Shown in pieces: positions 1 through 5,576 of a stretch of 5,576 bases of DNA. A model generated the notes under the pieces. The model did not search any database. It was not told the origin of the DNA and worked only from the letters and a program-made list of their open reading frames with translations. Made by a program: the position numbers and the translations under genes. Origin of the DNA: Chitinophagaceae bacterium (lineage in GTDB: Bacteria; Bacteroidota; Bacteroidia; Chitinophagales; Chitinophagaceae); the NCBI GenBank assembly GCA_947459455.1, contig CANHEC010000179.1:1-5576 (forward strand). Reading direction: 5' to 3'. The first letter of the stretch is position 1; every line of letters begins with the position of its first letter.

Positions 1-312
1 ATACAACAAATCAGCGGCCTTATCGTGCAGCGTTAGAAAATAGGTTGCAGGTTGTGCAGGCAGCGAGGTTTGGTTTAGTTGCACATATTCTTGCAATGGC
101 CAAAACTCAATACGCCAGTTTACAAAGTAGTAGCCCGAATACGCTTCATTGGCGGCAAGTAGTTCGAACTCCCAAATGGCCTGTTGCATGCAGGCGGTCA
201 CATTTTCAGCCGTAACCATATTGAAATCCTCTTGTAAACGGGACATTTCTTTGGTAGCATCTGCAAACAATACCTTTCGGTGCGGAAAGGGGCAAGCATC
301 ATCGAGTGTCAT
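1..312 (-). CDS. Unrecognised protein, N-terminal 104 residues (runs off the left edge)
   Basis: The minus-strand frame opens at ATG 312-310 and stays open to base 1, so only the N-terminus is visible. It begins MTLDDACPFPHRKVLF and contains an acidic, aromatic-rich stretch (AIWEFELLAAN, then YFVNWRIEFWPL). There is no signal peptide or membrane segment. The middle looks helical. The frame has sensible protein composition, and no convincing gene lies on the opposite strand. The frame remains open upstream to a TGA at 393-391, with a possible TTG start at 366; ATG 312 is preferred because it is the only ATG in that extension. No Shine-Dalgarno sequence is seen, which is usual in Bacteroidota. 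I do not recognise the family. The missing C-terminus would be needed to say more. Confidence 0.6.
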   Translation of the reverse strand, partial: MTLDDACPFPHRKVLFADATKEMSRLQEDFNMVTAENVTACMQQAIWEFELLAANEAYSGYYFVNWRIEFWPLQEYVQLNQTSLPAQPATYFLTLHDKAADLLY

Positions 313-362
313 GAGCAAGCAATATTTGTGATTAGCGAAGTTGCAAGTATTATTATAAAATG

Positions 363-635
363 TCAATGATACTTGGACCCGTATATTGATTCATAAAAGA
401 ATTGGCTTTCATATTCAAGGAATAAACTCAATTGAAAAACCTTCACCTCTTCAGGAGTTGATTGCCCTTCCCAAAATTCGGTAAAGAAGCGCTCAGAAAA
501 CTCAAATCGTTTATGAAAACACATGACGCCGCCGCTTATAAAATCATGGTGCGATTGCAAACACTTTATTCGACCATACTTGGTTCCATTTGATGTCGCC
601 AATACCCAATAGCAGGTATATATCCTTTTGATCAA
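363..635 (-). CDS. Doubtful small reading frame (90 aa), hypothetical or remnant
   Basis: This is a 90-codon minus-strand frame with a TTG start (635-633). Between that TTG and the upstream in-frame stop (TAG, complement of 699-701) there is no ATG or GTG. The only internal ATG (residue 38) would leave 53 residues. The product is aromatic-rich, with a stretch FSERFFTEFWEGQSTPEEVK that reads like real protein, followed by a short hydrophobic/acidic segment (VFQLSLFLEYE). No signal peptide or known motif is seen. It lies in the AT-rich stretch, 50 bp upstream of the left-edge gene on the same strand, so the two could be co-transcribed. It could be a genuine small gene, the 3' remnant of a decayed one, or chance. 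I recognise no family. Confidence 0.35.
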   Translation of the reverse strand: MIKRIYTCYWVLATSNGTKYGRIKCLQSHHDFISGGVMCFHKRFEFSERFFTEFWEGQSTPEEVKVFQLSLFLEYESQFFYESIYGSKYH

Positions 636-662
636 ATAGAGAAATTTGATAAAAATGTATGT

Positions 663-2378
663 ATGAGGCGACTCCTGTTCACAATGTTTGTATTTGTACT
701 AGTTCTCACGGGCTTTAGCCAGTACACCCACAGTTGGGGCACTTACTATGGCGGTACCCGCCGCGATGAACTGCATGCCATTGCCGTGTCAGGCGAAGAT
801 GCCGTATACGCCGCCGGCTGGTCCCAAAGCGATGGTGCCGGCGTGATTTCTACTACGAGTGCTCACCAGGTAAACCGCGGCAGTACCAGCACCAGCAGCA
901 GCGGCCGCGATGGCATGCTGGTAAAATTTAATGGCGCCGGTGTACGCCAATGGGCCACCTACTATGGCGGCAACCAGGAAGACCAGGTACTGGCCATCGC
1001 CACCGATGCAGCCGGCAATGTATACATAGCCGGCAAAACCCTGAGCGGCGGCGGCATTGCCACCACCGGCAGTCACAAAAGCAGCACGTTTAGTGCAGAT
1101 GCATTCCTCGTCAAGTTCAATGCCAATGGCGTACGCCAATGGGGCACGTACTACGGCAGTCAGTTTCAGCCCGAAGAAGGCAGTGCGTTGGCCATTGATG
1201 CCACCGGCAATGTTTACCTCGCAGGTATGGCCACCGGCAGCAGCGAAGGAGTAGCTACGCCCGGCGCCCACCAAACCACCATTGGTGCCCAAACCGATGC
1301 TTTCCTCGTCAAGTTCAATGCCGATGGTGTGCGGCAATGGGGCACCTTTTATGGTGGCGGAGGCAACGATTTTGCTACCGGCCTCAGCACCGACCCACAA
1401 GGCAACGTGATACTATGCGGCTACACCAATAGCAGTACCAATATTGCCACGGCAGGCAGTCATCAGCCAGCACAAGGCAGCGCCAGCGACGACGGATTCA
1501 TTGTCAAATTCAATACCAATGGCCAGCGGTTGTGGGGTACTTACTATGGCGGCACCGGGGTTGATTTTGCCTATTCGATTAAGGCCGATGCGCAAAGCAA
1601 CCTGTACGTGGCGGGCACTACCCAAAGCAACAGCGGCATTGCTACCGCCGGCAGTCACCAATCGGCCAAAGGCGGCACCACGCTGGATGCCGATGCTTTT
1701 TTGCTAAAGCTGGATGCCAACGGTAGCCGCCTGTGGGCCACCTACTACGGGGCGGCTGGCAGCGATGGCGCCCTGGCAGTAGCGGTGAGCAGCGCTGGCA
1801 GTGTGGCCATAGCAGGGGGCAGCAATAGCGCCGGCGTCATAGCCACTGCCAATGGCTTTCAAACCAGTGTGGGCGGCAACGGACTGCCAACCGACGGGTA
1901 TGCAGCCGTGTTTAATACCGATGGTACCCGCCAATACGGCACCTACTATGGTGGCGGTTTCGATGATAACAGTACGGCCATTGCATTTACGCCAACCGGT
2001 GCCTTATTGATGGTGGGACGTACCCTCAGCACCGGCTCGGCACTGGCTACAGCAGGAGCCCATCAAGCCAGTTTCAATGGCGACGTCAACAGTGCCTCCA
2101 GTGCTTTCTATGATGGCTTTGTAGTGAAGTTTAGTTCGGCCACAGCAGGCCCTACCAGCTACACCTTTACAGGCAGTGGTGCCTGGAGCAATGCTGCCAA
2201 CTGGCAGGGAGGAACAGCGCCGCCTGCCACAATTCCAACAGGTGTCAGCATTGTCATTTCTCCAAACGGCACCGATGAATGCGTGATTGATATACCTGTA
2301 ACATTCGCCGCCGGCTCCAGCCTGCAGGTAGCGGCCGGCAAGCGATTGCGCATCACGGCAGGACTCACCGTTCAGTAG
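663..2378 (+). CDS. Secreted seven-repeat SBBP-type beta-propeller protein
   Basis: This is a 571-residue protein. Residues 1-20 are a Sec signal peptide (basic MRR, then a hydrophobic FTMFVFVLVLTGF core). Seven tandem repeats of 63-72 residues follow, opening with WGTYYGG-type motifs at residues 25, 97, 160, 226, 291, 358 and 425. Each carries a central 'D-x-x-GNVYxAG' strand, an 'IATxGSHQ' segment and a closing 'DAFLVKFNxNGxRQ'. This is the SBBP beta-propeller repeat (Pfam PF06739 type), and seven copies fit a closed seven-bladed propeller. Residues about 498-571 form a separate small beta-rich module (GAWSNAANW...PP, one Cys at 540, ending ITAGLTVQ). No type IX secretion C-terminal sorting domain or lipobox is seen, so release to the periplasm or exterior is inferred. 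ATG 663 is chosen because it places the signal peptide correctly; no Shine-Dalgarno or clear promoter precedes it. Ligand and role are unknown; such proteins are usually binding or scaffold proteins. Confidence 0.93.
   Translation: MRRLLFTMFVFVLVLTGFSQYTHSWGTYYGGTRRDELHAIAVSGEDAVYAAGWSQSDGAGVISTTSAHQVNRGSTSTSSSGRDGMLVKFNGAGVRQWATYYGGNQEDQVLAIATDAAGNVYIAGKTLSGGGIATTGSHKSSTFSADAFLVKFNANGVRQWGTYYGSQFQPEEGSALAIDATGNVYLAGMATGSSEGVATPGAHQTTIGAQTDAFLVKFNADGVRQWGTFYGGGGNDFATGLSTDPQGNVILCGYTNSSTNIATAGSHQPAQGSASDDGFIVKFNTNGQRLWGTYYGGTGVDFAYSIKADAQSNLYVAGTTQSNSGIATAGSHQSAKGGTTLDADAFLLKLDANGSRLWATYYGAAGSDGALAVAVSSAGSVAIAGGSNSAGVIATANGFQTSVGGNGLPTDGYAAVFNTDGTRQYGTYYGGGFDDNSTAIAFTPTGALLMVGRTLSTGSALATAGAHQASFNGDVNSASSAFYDGFVVKFSSATAGPTSYTFTGSGAWSNAANWQGGTAPPATIPTGVSIVISPNGTDECVIDIPVTFAAGSSLQVAAGKRLRITAGLTVQ
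735..2132 (+). repeat. Seven tandem propeller-blade repeats, about 200 bp each
   Basis: The repeat units begin at about 735, 951, 1140, 1338, 1533, 1734 and 1935, each starting with a TGG/TAC-GGC-ACC-TAC-TAT-GGC-like stretch that encodes W/Y-G/A-T-Y/F-Y-G. Spacing is 189-216 bp. Similarity is visible at DNA level, strongest between the junctions 1104-1147 and 1302-1345, which match at 40 of 44 bases. Three of those four differences are silent and one changes Asn to Asp. Blades 6 and 7 are the most diverged. Confidence 0.9.
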
Positions 2379-2403
2379 ACTATTGCCTGATGTACCAACA
2401 GCA
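2379..2403. other. Short spacer between convergent genes
   Basis: Twenty-five bases separate the TAG of the propeller gene from the TAG of the minus-strand esterase gene. I see no hairpin with a T-run on either strand in or beside this gap. Transcripts from the two genes may therefore overlap at their 3' ends, or termination may depend on a factor. Confidence 0.7.
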
Positions 2404-3327
2404 CTACCGGGCCAGCAAAAACTGCAGCGGAATGGCCAGCCGACTGGCCCAGGCTCGTTCGCTATGATCGGTGCCGGGAAAAAACCTGGACAGTAAGGCC
2501 GGCGGCACAAAACCCCGCTGGCGCAATACTTCATCGGCCTGCTTTTGCAATGGTGGGTACCAGGCATCCAGCGTTTGATCGCCATGATCAAAATAAAGGC
2601 GGTGCGTGGCCGGGTCGGGCAGGTGATCTTTCATGTAGGCAAAAAATGCTGCAGGCACCGAGTTGTCTTTTTCCTGAAAAATGCCCGGCCAGTGAGTGCT
2701 CAGGCAGGCAGCGCCACCAAACACCTGTGGGTACTGGCAAATGGCGTACAGGGAAATGAGTCCACCCATGCTGCTACCAGCTATAAACGTATGAGCTCGG
2801 CCTGCATTCGTTTTGTACTGCCTGTCTATCATCGGCTTCAGCTCTTCTACCAAAAACCGCAGGTAGTCATCGCTGTGTACCCGCTGGTTCTGAAACACGG
2901 ACTGGCCACTTTGCCGGTTGGCTGCATACAAGCTGTCAACCGTGGCAGGCGCCAGGTAATCGAGCGGCTTTTGCGGAAAATAGTCAGCATGGCGCCCCTG
3001 ACCACTGTTCCATACCCCCACTACTATTACAGGCCTGATGGATTTATTCATTAGCAACCGGCCAATTGTTTCATCTACCTGCCAGTCGGTTTTATTCCAG
3101 GTGGTGGTGCTGTCGTAAAGCATCTGGCCATCGTGCATGTACAGCACATCATGCGGTGTGCGCCCATTGTAAGTAGCCGGCAGCCATACATCTACATGTC
3201 GCTTGCTTACATACTTCGATGGAAAAGAATCGAACCGGACCAAACGCCCACTGCTGACCGCCGGCAACTGTGCCAGCAATGGAGCACCAACCAACAGTGC
3301 TGCAACTACCAAACAAACCTTGTACAT
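2404..3327 (-). CDS. Secreted esterase, Fes/EstD-like alpha/beta-hydrolase
   Basis: This is a 307-residue serine hydrolase of the putative-esterase family (PF00756 type, which includes enterochelin esterase and esterase D). Residues 1-20 are a signal peptide (MYK, hydrophobic VVAALLV core, cleavage likely after LLAQ). Next come the family's 'LYMHDGQMLYD' motif (62-72), the nucleophile elbow G-S-S-M-G with Ser186, an acidic segment 'YFDHGDQTLDAWY' (245-257) that should supply the catalytic acid, and the likely catalytic His288 in 'GTDHSERAW'. Length is normal. The frame extends to ATG 3402, but that codon lies inside the terminator at 3378-3407, so it cannot be the normal start. ATG 3327 is preferred for its compact signal peptide. 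ATG 3357, with an AAGGG sequence upstream, is a real alternative and adds ten residues. The substrate (ester, siderophore or acyl-carbohydrate) cannot be told from sequence. The protein probably acts in the periplasm. Confidence 0.92.
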   Translation of the reverse strand: MYKVCLVVAALLVGAPLLAQLPAVSSGRLVRFDSFPSKYVSKRHVDVWLPATYNGRTPHDVLYMHDGQMLYDSTTTWNKTDWQVDETIGRLLMNKSIRPVIVVGVWNSGQGRHADYFPQKPLDYLAPATVDSLYAANRQSGQSVFQNQRVHSDDYLRFLVEELKPMIDRQYKTNAGRAHTFIAGSSMGGLISLYAICQYPQVFGGAACLSTHWPGIFQEKDNSVPAAFFAYMKDHLPDPATHRLYFDHGDQTLDAWYPPLQKQADEVLRQRGFVPPALLSRFFPGTDHSERAWASRLAIPLQFLLAR

Positions 3328-3377
3328 GTGCGGAAAGGTAGCAGCAAAAAGCAACATCCGGTAGCCCTTAAGGACGT

Positions 3378-3407
3378 AAAAAAAACCGCTGCCCGAAGGC
3401 AACGGTT
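3378..3407 (-). terminator. Strong rho-independent terminator with UUCG loop
   Basis: Read on the minus strand, AACCG-T-TGCC, loop TTCG, GGCA-G-CGGTT forms a ten-pair stem with one G-U pair, followed by a run of eight T (complement of 3378-3385, overlapping the stem by two). The plus strand has no T-run after the hairpin, so it works in the minus direction only. It lies about 170 bp beyond the C1 peptidase stop codon and 50 bp before the esterase ATG. It either ends the peptidase transcript or acts as an attenuator in the esterase leader. Confidence 0.88.
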
Positions 3408-3421
3408 AGTGCTGACAGGTA

Positions 3422-3451
3422 CAAAGATGAGATAGGCGTTGGCATTGGCAA
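3422..3451 (-). promoter_or_regulatory. Bacteroidota-type promoter candidate before the esterase
   Basis: On the minus strand, TTG (3451-3449) is followed by exactly 19 bases and then CATCTTTG (3429-3422). This matches the Bacteroidota primary-sigma pattern of TTG, about 19 bp, TAnnTTTG, with one mismatch (C for T at the first base). Initiation would be expected around 3415. A transcript from here meets the 3378-3407 terminator within about 40 nt, before reaching the esterase start. It could be a genuine promoter with a terminated leader, or a chance match in the peptidase 3' region. Confidence 0.45.
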
Positions 3452-3574
3452 CCAACCATTCGGGGTAGACGATGGCCGGCACAACACCCATGCACAACGG
3501 CATACCTACTACTTTCTTACGATGTGGTGATCGTGCACCTGCAGCGGGTACAGATGGCCAAGGTGTGGAGGGTG

Positions 3575-4489
3575 TTATTGGCCGAACTGCTTGGTATCGA
3601 TGTACTCTTTTTGCAGCAGGCACCAAAAGTCTTCGGCCAGCCCACGCAGTACATAATCGTAGGGCAGCCAGCCGTAGCCAGCCTCGCCCCAGGTAGTGCC
3701 CCACGAGTTGCGAATGAGGATAGCGCCGGTTGTCTTTTTCTTATCGTTGGGGTTGGTAATGACCTTGCCATCGTCGTAACCAACAGCCATCACAGCGTGG
3801 CCACCTACGGTATTCTCGCTACTAGCGGGAAAAGGAATATTGCCAGCCTTGCCGCTAGCCGAATACAATGAGCTGTAGCAGGTAAAACCAAACATGGCAG
3901 GCAGGCCTGCAGCCAGGTGCGCCTTCAGGCTATCGAGCACGGACTTTTTGACGGCGCCAGCAGGATCGAGGCGGTAAAACTGCAGGGACTGAAAGCTTTG
4001 GCCATAGGCGTACAAAAACGAGCTCGGTTCCTGATCATACTTGCTTTGCACGTAGGGCCAGTATTGCTCGGGCGGGCAGCCGAAAATAGACATGGCGCCC
4101 ATGGTAGTGCGCAGGTAAGCACCTGTATCGCCAGTCCAGCCCAGCATGTTGCGGGTCACTTTGTACAAAAACAAACGCGATGCATCAAGGTGGCGCCCAA
4201 AGGCCCGTCGCTCAAAGTACTCAATCATGCCAGCGCCGGCATGTGCCGTACACGAGCCAATGTTGCCCTGGTCTTCTACAGGCGAGCACCAAGTACGCAG
4301 GTCGGCTGTTTTGGCCAGCTTTGCAGGCGCTTTACTGCCATTTACTTTGGCCTGGCTCAACATGCCTTTAATGGTTTCGGTACGCCCAATGGCCGACAGC
4401 TTTTTGGGGGCCTTGTCTTGCTCAGCGGTGTAGTCGCGGAAATCTGGCAGGTCGGGCAGCCAGCCCATACTGAAAAGCGGTGTTTCCAT
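3575..4489 (-). CDS. C1-family (papain-like) cysteine peptidase, no signal peptide
   Basis: This is a 304-residue peptidase. The N-terminus has the GWLPDLPDFRDY opening (9-20) common in bacterial C1 peptidases, then a short Lys/Ala-rich linker (28-60). The catalytic core starts at 'DLRTWCSPVEDQGNIGSC': oxyanion Gln74, nucleophile Cys80, His231 in 'GGHAVMAVGYDD', and Asn261 in 'IRNSWGTTWGEAGYGWLPYDYV'. All active-site residues are present, so it should be active. The frame reaches back to an ATG at 4600, but that would overlap the upstream gene by 47 bp and adds an implausible N-terminus. ATG 4489 begins with the family's usual opening and follows an A/C-rich leader. No signal peptide or membrane segment is visible, so a cytoplasmic location or unusual export is implied, and no long inhibitory propeptide is recognisable. 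It lies 64 bp downstream of two same-strand unknown genes and is probably in their transcript. Substrate unknown. Confidence 0.93.
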   Translation of the reverse strand: METPLFSMGWLPDLPDFRDYTAEQDKAPKKLSAIGRTETIKGMLSQAKVNGSKAPAKLAKTADLRTWCSPVEDQGNIGSCTAHAGAGMIEYFERRAFGRHLDASRLFLYKVTRNMLGWTGDTGAYLRTTMGAMSIFGCPPEQYWPYVQSKYDQEPSSFLYAYGQSFQSLQFYRLDPAGAVKKSVLDSLKAHLAAGLPAMFGFTCYSSLYSASGKAGNIPFPASSENTVGGHAVMAVGYDDGKVITNPNDKKKTTGAILIRNSWGTTWGEAGYGWLPYDYVLRGLAEDFWCLLQKEYIDTKQFGQ

Positions 4490-4553
4490 ACGGTGTTGTT
4501 TTTTGGTGGGTGGTGAAATGAGAAAAGGATAAGGTGTAATGATCAACAGTATT
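4490..4553 (-). other. Spacer between the helical-protein gene and the peptidase gene
   Basis: This is a 64 bp gap, rich in pyrimidines and then A/C as read on the minus strand, ending in AAAAAACAACACCGT just before the peptidase ATG. I found no Shine-Dalgarno sequence and no hairpin terminator. The nearest promoter-like pair (TTG at 4546-4544 and TATCCTTT at 4531-4524) has only 12 bp between its parts, far from the usual 19, so read-through from the upstream genes is more likely than a separate promoter. Confidence 0.55.
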
Positions 4554-5135
4554 TTATTGGCGCAGGGCCGCCAGGCATTTTCCCAGTAAGAGCACCGCAT
4601 CGTAGCGGCTTATTTGCAGCAGTACTTTCTTTTGTACTACCAGCAGTTGTTTGTCTTCGCCCATTTTTTTCCAAAGAGCCCCCAACTGTCGTTGTGTTTT
4701 CACTTTGGCCAGTGCTGCCATTGTAATCATGTCGGACTGCAGCATCGCCAGCAGCAGCTGCCCTATCAATTGTTCGGCTTCTTTCAGGCGGGCATCTACT
4801 TTTTCATAGTAGTGGGTTACTACTTCCAGCGCTTGTTTGGCTATGCGGTAGCCAATATTTAGTTCCTGGGCCCGCTTCTGGCTTTCGATTTTTGCAAATG
4901 TGAACGGATCGGTACCTCTCAGCAGTGTAATAAAATCAGTGTACAGCTCTTTGATACGCGACCGTTCTACCGGGCCGTTGTGCTGTTCAAAAAACTGGTC
5001 GCATTGCTGCAACCAGGCTTTCAGCTTATCATCAAACTGAAAGTCGCGTTGCTCGTAGGCGGCAAACACTTGGCGGGCGCCGGTCATCAGGTCTTCGAGC
5101 AGGGCCAGCTTGTGGTATTGCAGTAGTGGTATCAT
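4554..5135 (-). CDS. Unrecognised, mainly helical protein (193 aa)
   Basis: The family is not recognised. The 193 residues look almost wholly alpha-helical: long amphipathic stretches with many Leu, Gln, Lys and Glu (for example 83-132 and 142-191), few glycines and prolines, no signal peptide and no clear membrane span. There are two cysteines (45, 186) and no catalytic motif. It resembles a scaffold, adaptor or structural subunit more than an enzyme; that is inference. Its ATG overlaps the stop codon of the upstream gene in an ATGA, which implies translational coupling and probably interaction or matched stoichiometry. The C1 peptidase gene follows 64 bp later on the same strand. Confidence 0.85.
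   Translation of the reverse strand: MIPLLQYHKLALLEDLMTGARQVFAAYEQRDFQFDDKLKAWLQQCDQFFEQHNGPVERSRIKELYTDFITLLRGTDPFTFAKIESQKRAQELNIGYRIAKQALEVVTHYYEKVDARLKEAEQLIGQLLLAMLQSDMITMAALAKVKTQRQLGALWKKMGEDKQLLVVQKKVLLQISRYDAVLLLGKCLAALRQ
5132..5135 (-). promoter_or_regulatory. ATGA stop/start overlap (translational coupling)
   Basis: On the minus strand the sequence GAATGATA contains the TGA of the upstream gene and the ATG of the downstream gene, overlapping by four bases. The same ribosomes probably reinitiate, so the two helical proteins are likely to be made together. Confidence 0.85.
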
Positions 5136-5576
5136 TCGAAATCAACGACCTTGGTTTCGTCGCCGCTCTCATTTTTGACACTGTTTACAAAAATGCCTTC
5201 CTCGGTAATCTTGGCCTTGATCTGCAGAATGGAAATATCAGTACCCTCGGTTTTCACCACATTGGTTTCTGGGCTAATGAGCAGGTTGCGCAGCACGCTT
5301 TCCCGCAGGCGGATATTTTCGGCGATCGTCGCTTGTGCCAGCCGCTTCCAATCGGCCACATAGGCTTCAAAGGTTTGCAGTCGTCGTGAAAAAAAATCCG
5401 ACCGACGGAACTGACCTTCTTTCACCTTTTCAATATTGATGTAAGCGTCGGCGAGACGTTTCAGTAATTGATCGATGTATTCTGAAATATCCAGTCGCTT
5501 TTCGGTAATCAGCTGGTTCAAGTCTTGCACATTCGGCATCGAAGCCAAATCGGCGTAGCTTTTTCTGATCACCTCA
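5132..5576 (-). CDS. Unrecognised protein, C-terminal 148 residues (enters from the right edge)
   Basis: The frame is open to the right edge, so this is most likely the C-terminal part of a longer protein. The visible part has a helical body of about 110 residues rich in charged and Leu/Ile positions (from IRKSYADLASM through RLRESVLRNLL), then a shorter segment with alternating beta character (SILQIKAKITEEGIFVNSV) and an acidic tail ending DETKVVDFE. No membrane segment, signal or enzyme motif is seen. A GTG at 5572-5570 is the only possible start in view. It lacks a visible upstream ribosome site, so I treat the gene as 5'-partial; if GTG is the start, the protein has 146 residues. It is coupled to the next gene by an ATGA overlap. 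Family not recognised. Confidence 0.8.
   Translation of the reverse strand, partial: EVIRKSYADLASMPNVQDLNQLITEKRLDISEYIDQLLKRLADAYINIEKVKEGQFRRSDFFSRRLQTFEAYVADWKRLAQATIAENIRLRESVLRNLLISPETNVVKTEGTDISILQIKAKITEEGIFVNSVKNESGDETKVVDFE

Noticed and set aside
344..366. TTGACA plus TATAAT-like bases upstream of the left-edge gene (minus strand)
   Set aside because: The two parts are only about 3 bp apart, so they cannot form a sigma-70 promoter, and no TAnnTTTG box sits at the right spacing.
789..1400. 203-codon minus-strand reading frame inside the propeller gene
   Set aside because: It is a shadow of the repeated, G+C-rich blade sequence. It has low-complexity Ala/Gly composition and no family motif, and lies wholly within a convincing plus-strand gene.
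2004..2591. 195-codon minus-strand frame spanning the convergent gene ends
   Set aside because: It overlaps two well-supported genes, and its composition (many Cys, Arg, Gly) is typical of antisense frames.
2545..3054. 169-codon plus-strand frame opposite the esterase
   Set aside because: It is antisense to the esterase nucleophile region and has no coherent domain or signal.
3328..3402. Longer N-terminus for the esterase from ATG 3402
   Set aside because: That ATG and its first codons lie within the terminator hairpin and T-run, and the extra residues would bury the signal peptide.
3306..3704. 132-codon minus-strand frame between and over the esterase start and peptidase end
   Set aside because: It reads through the strong terminator and overlaps the peptidase C-terminus in another frame. 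Its Arg/Cys-rich composition is shadow-like.
3917..4516. 199-codon plus-strand frame opposite the C1 peptidase
   Set aside because: The minus strand here carries every catalytic motif of the peptidase. The plus frame has no recognisable domain.
5564..5576. GAGGTGAT on the minus strand (5575-5568) as a Shine-Dalgarno site
   Set aside because: It matches the anti-Shine-Dalgarno well, but no start codon follows at usable spacing; the next ATG is about 30 nt on, within the reading frame. It is treated as coding sequence.

Overview
The window looks like a chromosomal segment from a member of the Bacteroidota, most plausibly the Chitinophagaceae or a relative. This is inference from gene content and signals. 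The SBBP-type propeller protein with a 'W-S-N-A-A-N-W' C-terminal module, the Fes/EstD-like secreted esterase and the signal-less papain-like peptidase opening with 'GWLPDLPDFRDY' are all familiar there. Start sites mostly lack a Shine-Dalgarno sequence, and the one convincing promoter fits the Bacteroidota pattern (TTG, 19 bp, then a TAnnTTTG-like box).

Layout, left to right. (1) 1-312, minus: the N-terminal 104 codons of an unrecognised protein that runs off the left edge. (2) 313-662: an AT-rich stretch (361-660 is about 36% G+C by hand count) with one doubtful small minus-strand reading frame (363-635). (3) 663-2378, plus: a secreted seven-repeat beta-propeller protein with a small C-terminal module and no type IX sorting domain. 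(4) 2404-3327, minus: a secreted esterase of the enterochelin-esterase/EstD-like alpha/beta-hydrolase family, converging on the propeller gene with 25 bp between the stop codons. (5) 3378-3451, minus: a promoter-like element followed at once by a strong hairpin/T-run terminator, placed between the peptidase and esterase genes. (6) 3575-5576, minus: a run of three genes. They are a partial gene of unknown function entering from the right edge, a helical protein coupled to it by an ATGA overlap, and a C1 (papain-family) cysteine peptidase 64 bp downstream.

Working together: the three right-hand genes are probably one transcript ending at the 3378-3407 terminator. A cysteine peptidase encoded behind two small, mainly helical, unrecognised proteins is the part most likely to be an undescribed system, but nothing in the window proves a shared function. 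The esterase is probably transcribed separately, or by read-through of the terminator. The propeller protein stands alone on the plus strand.
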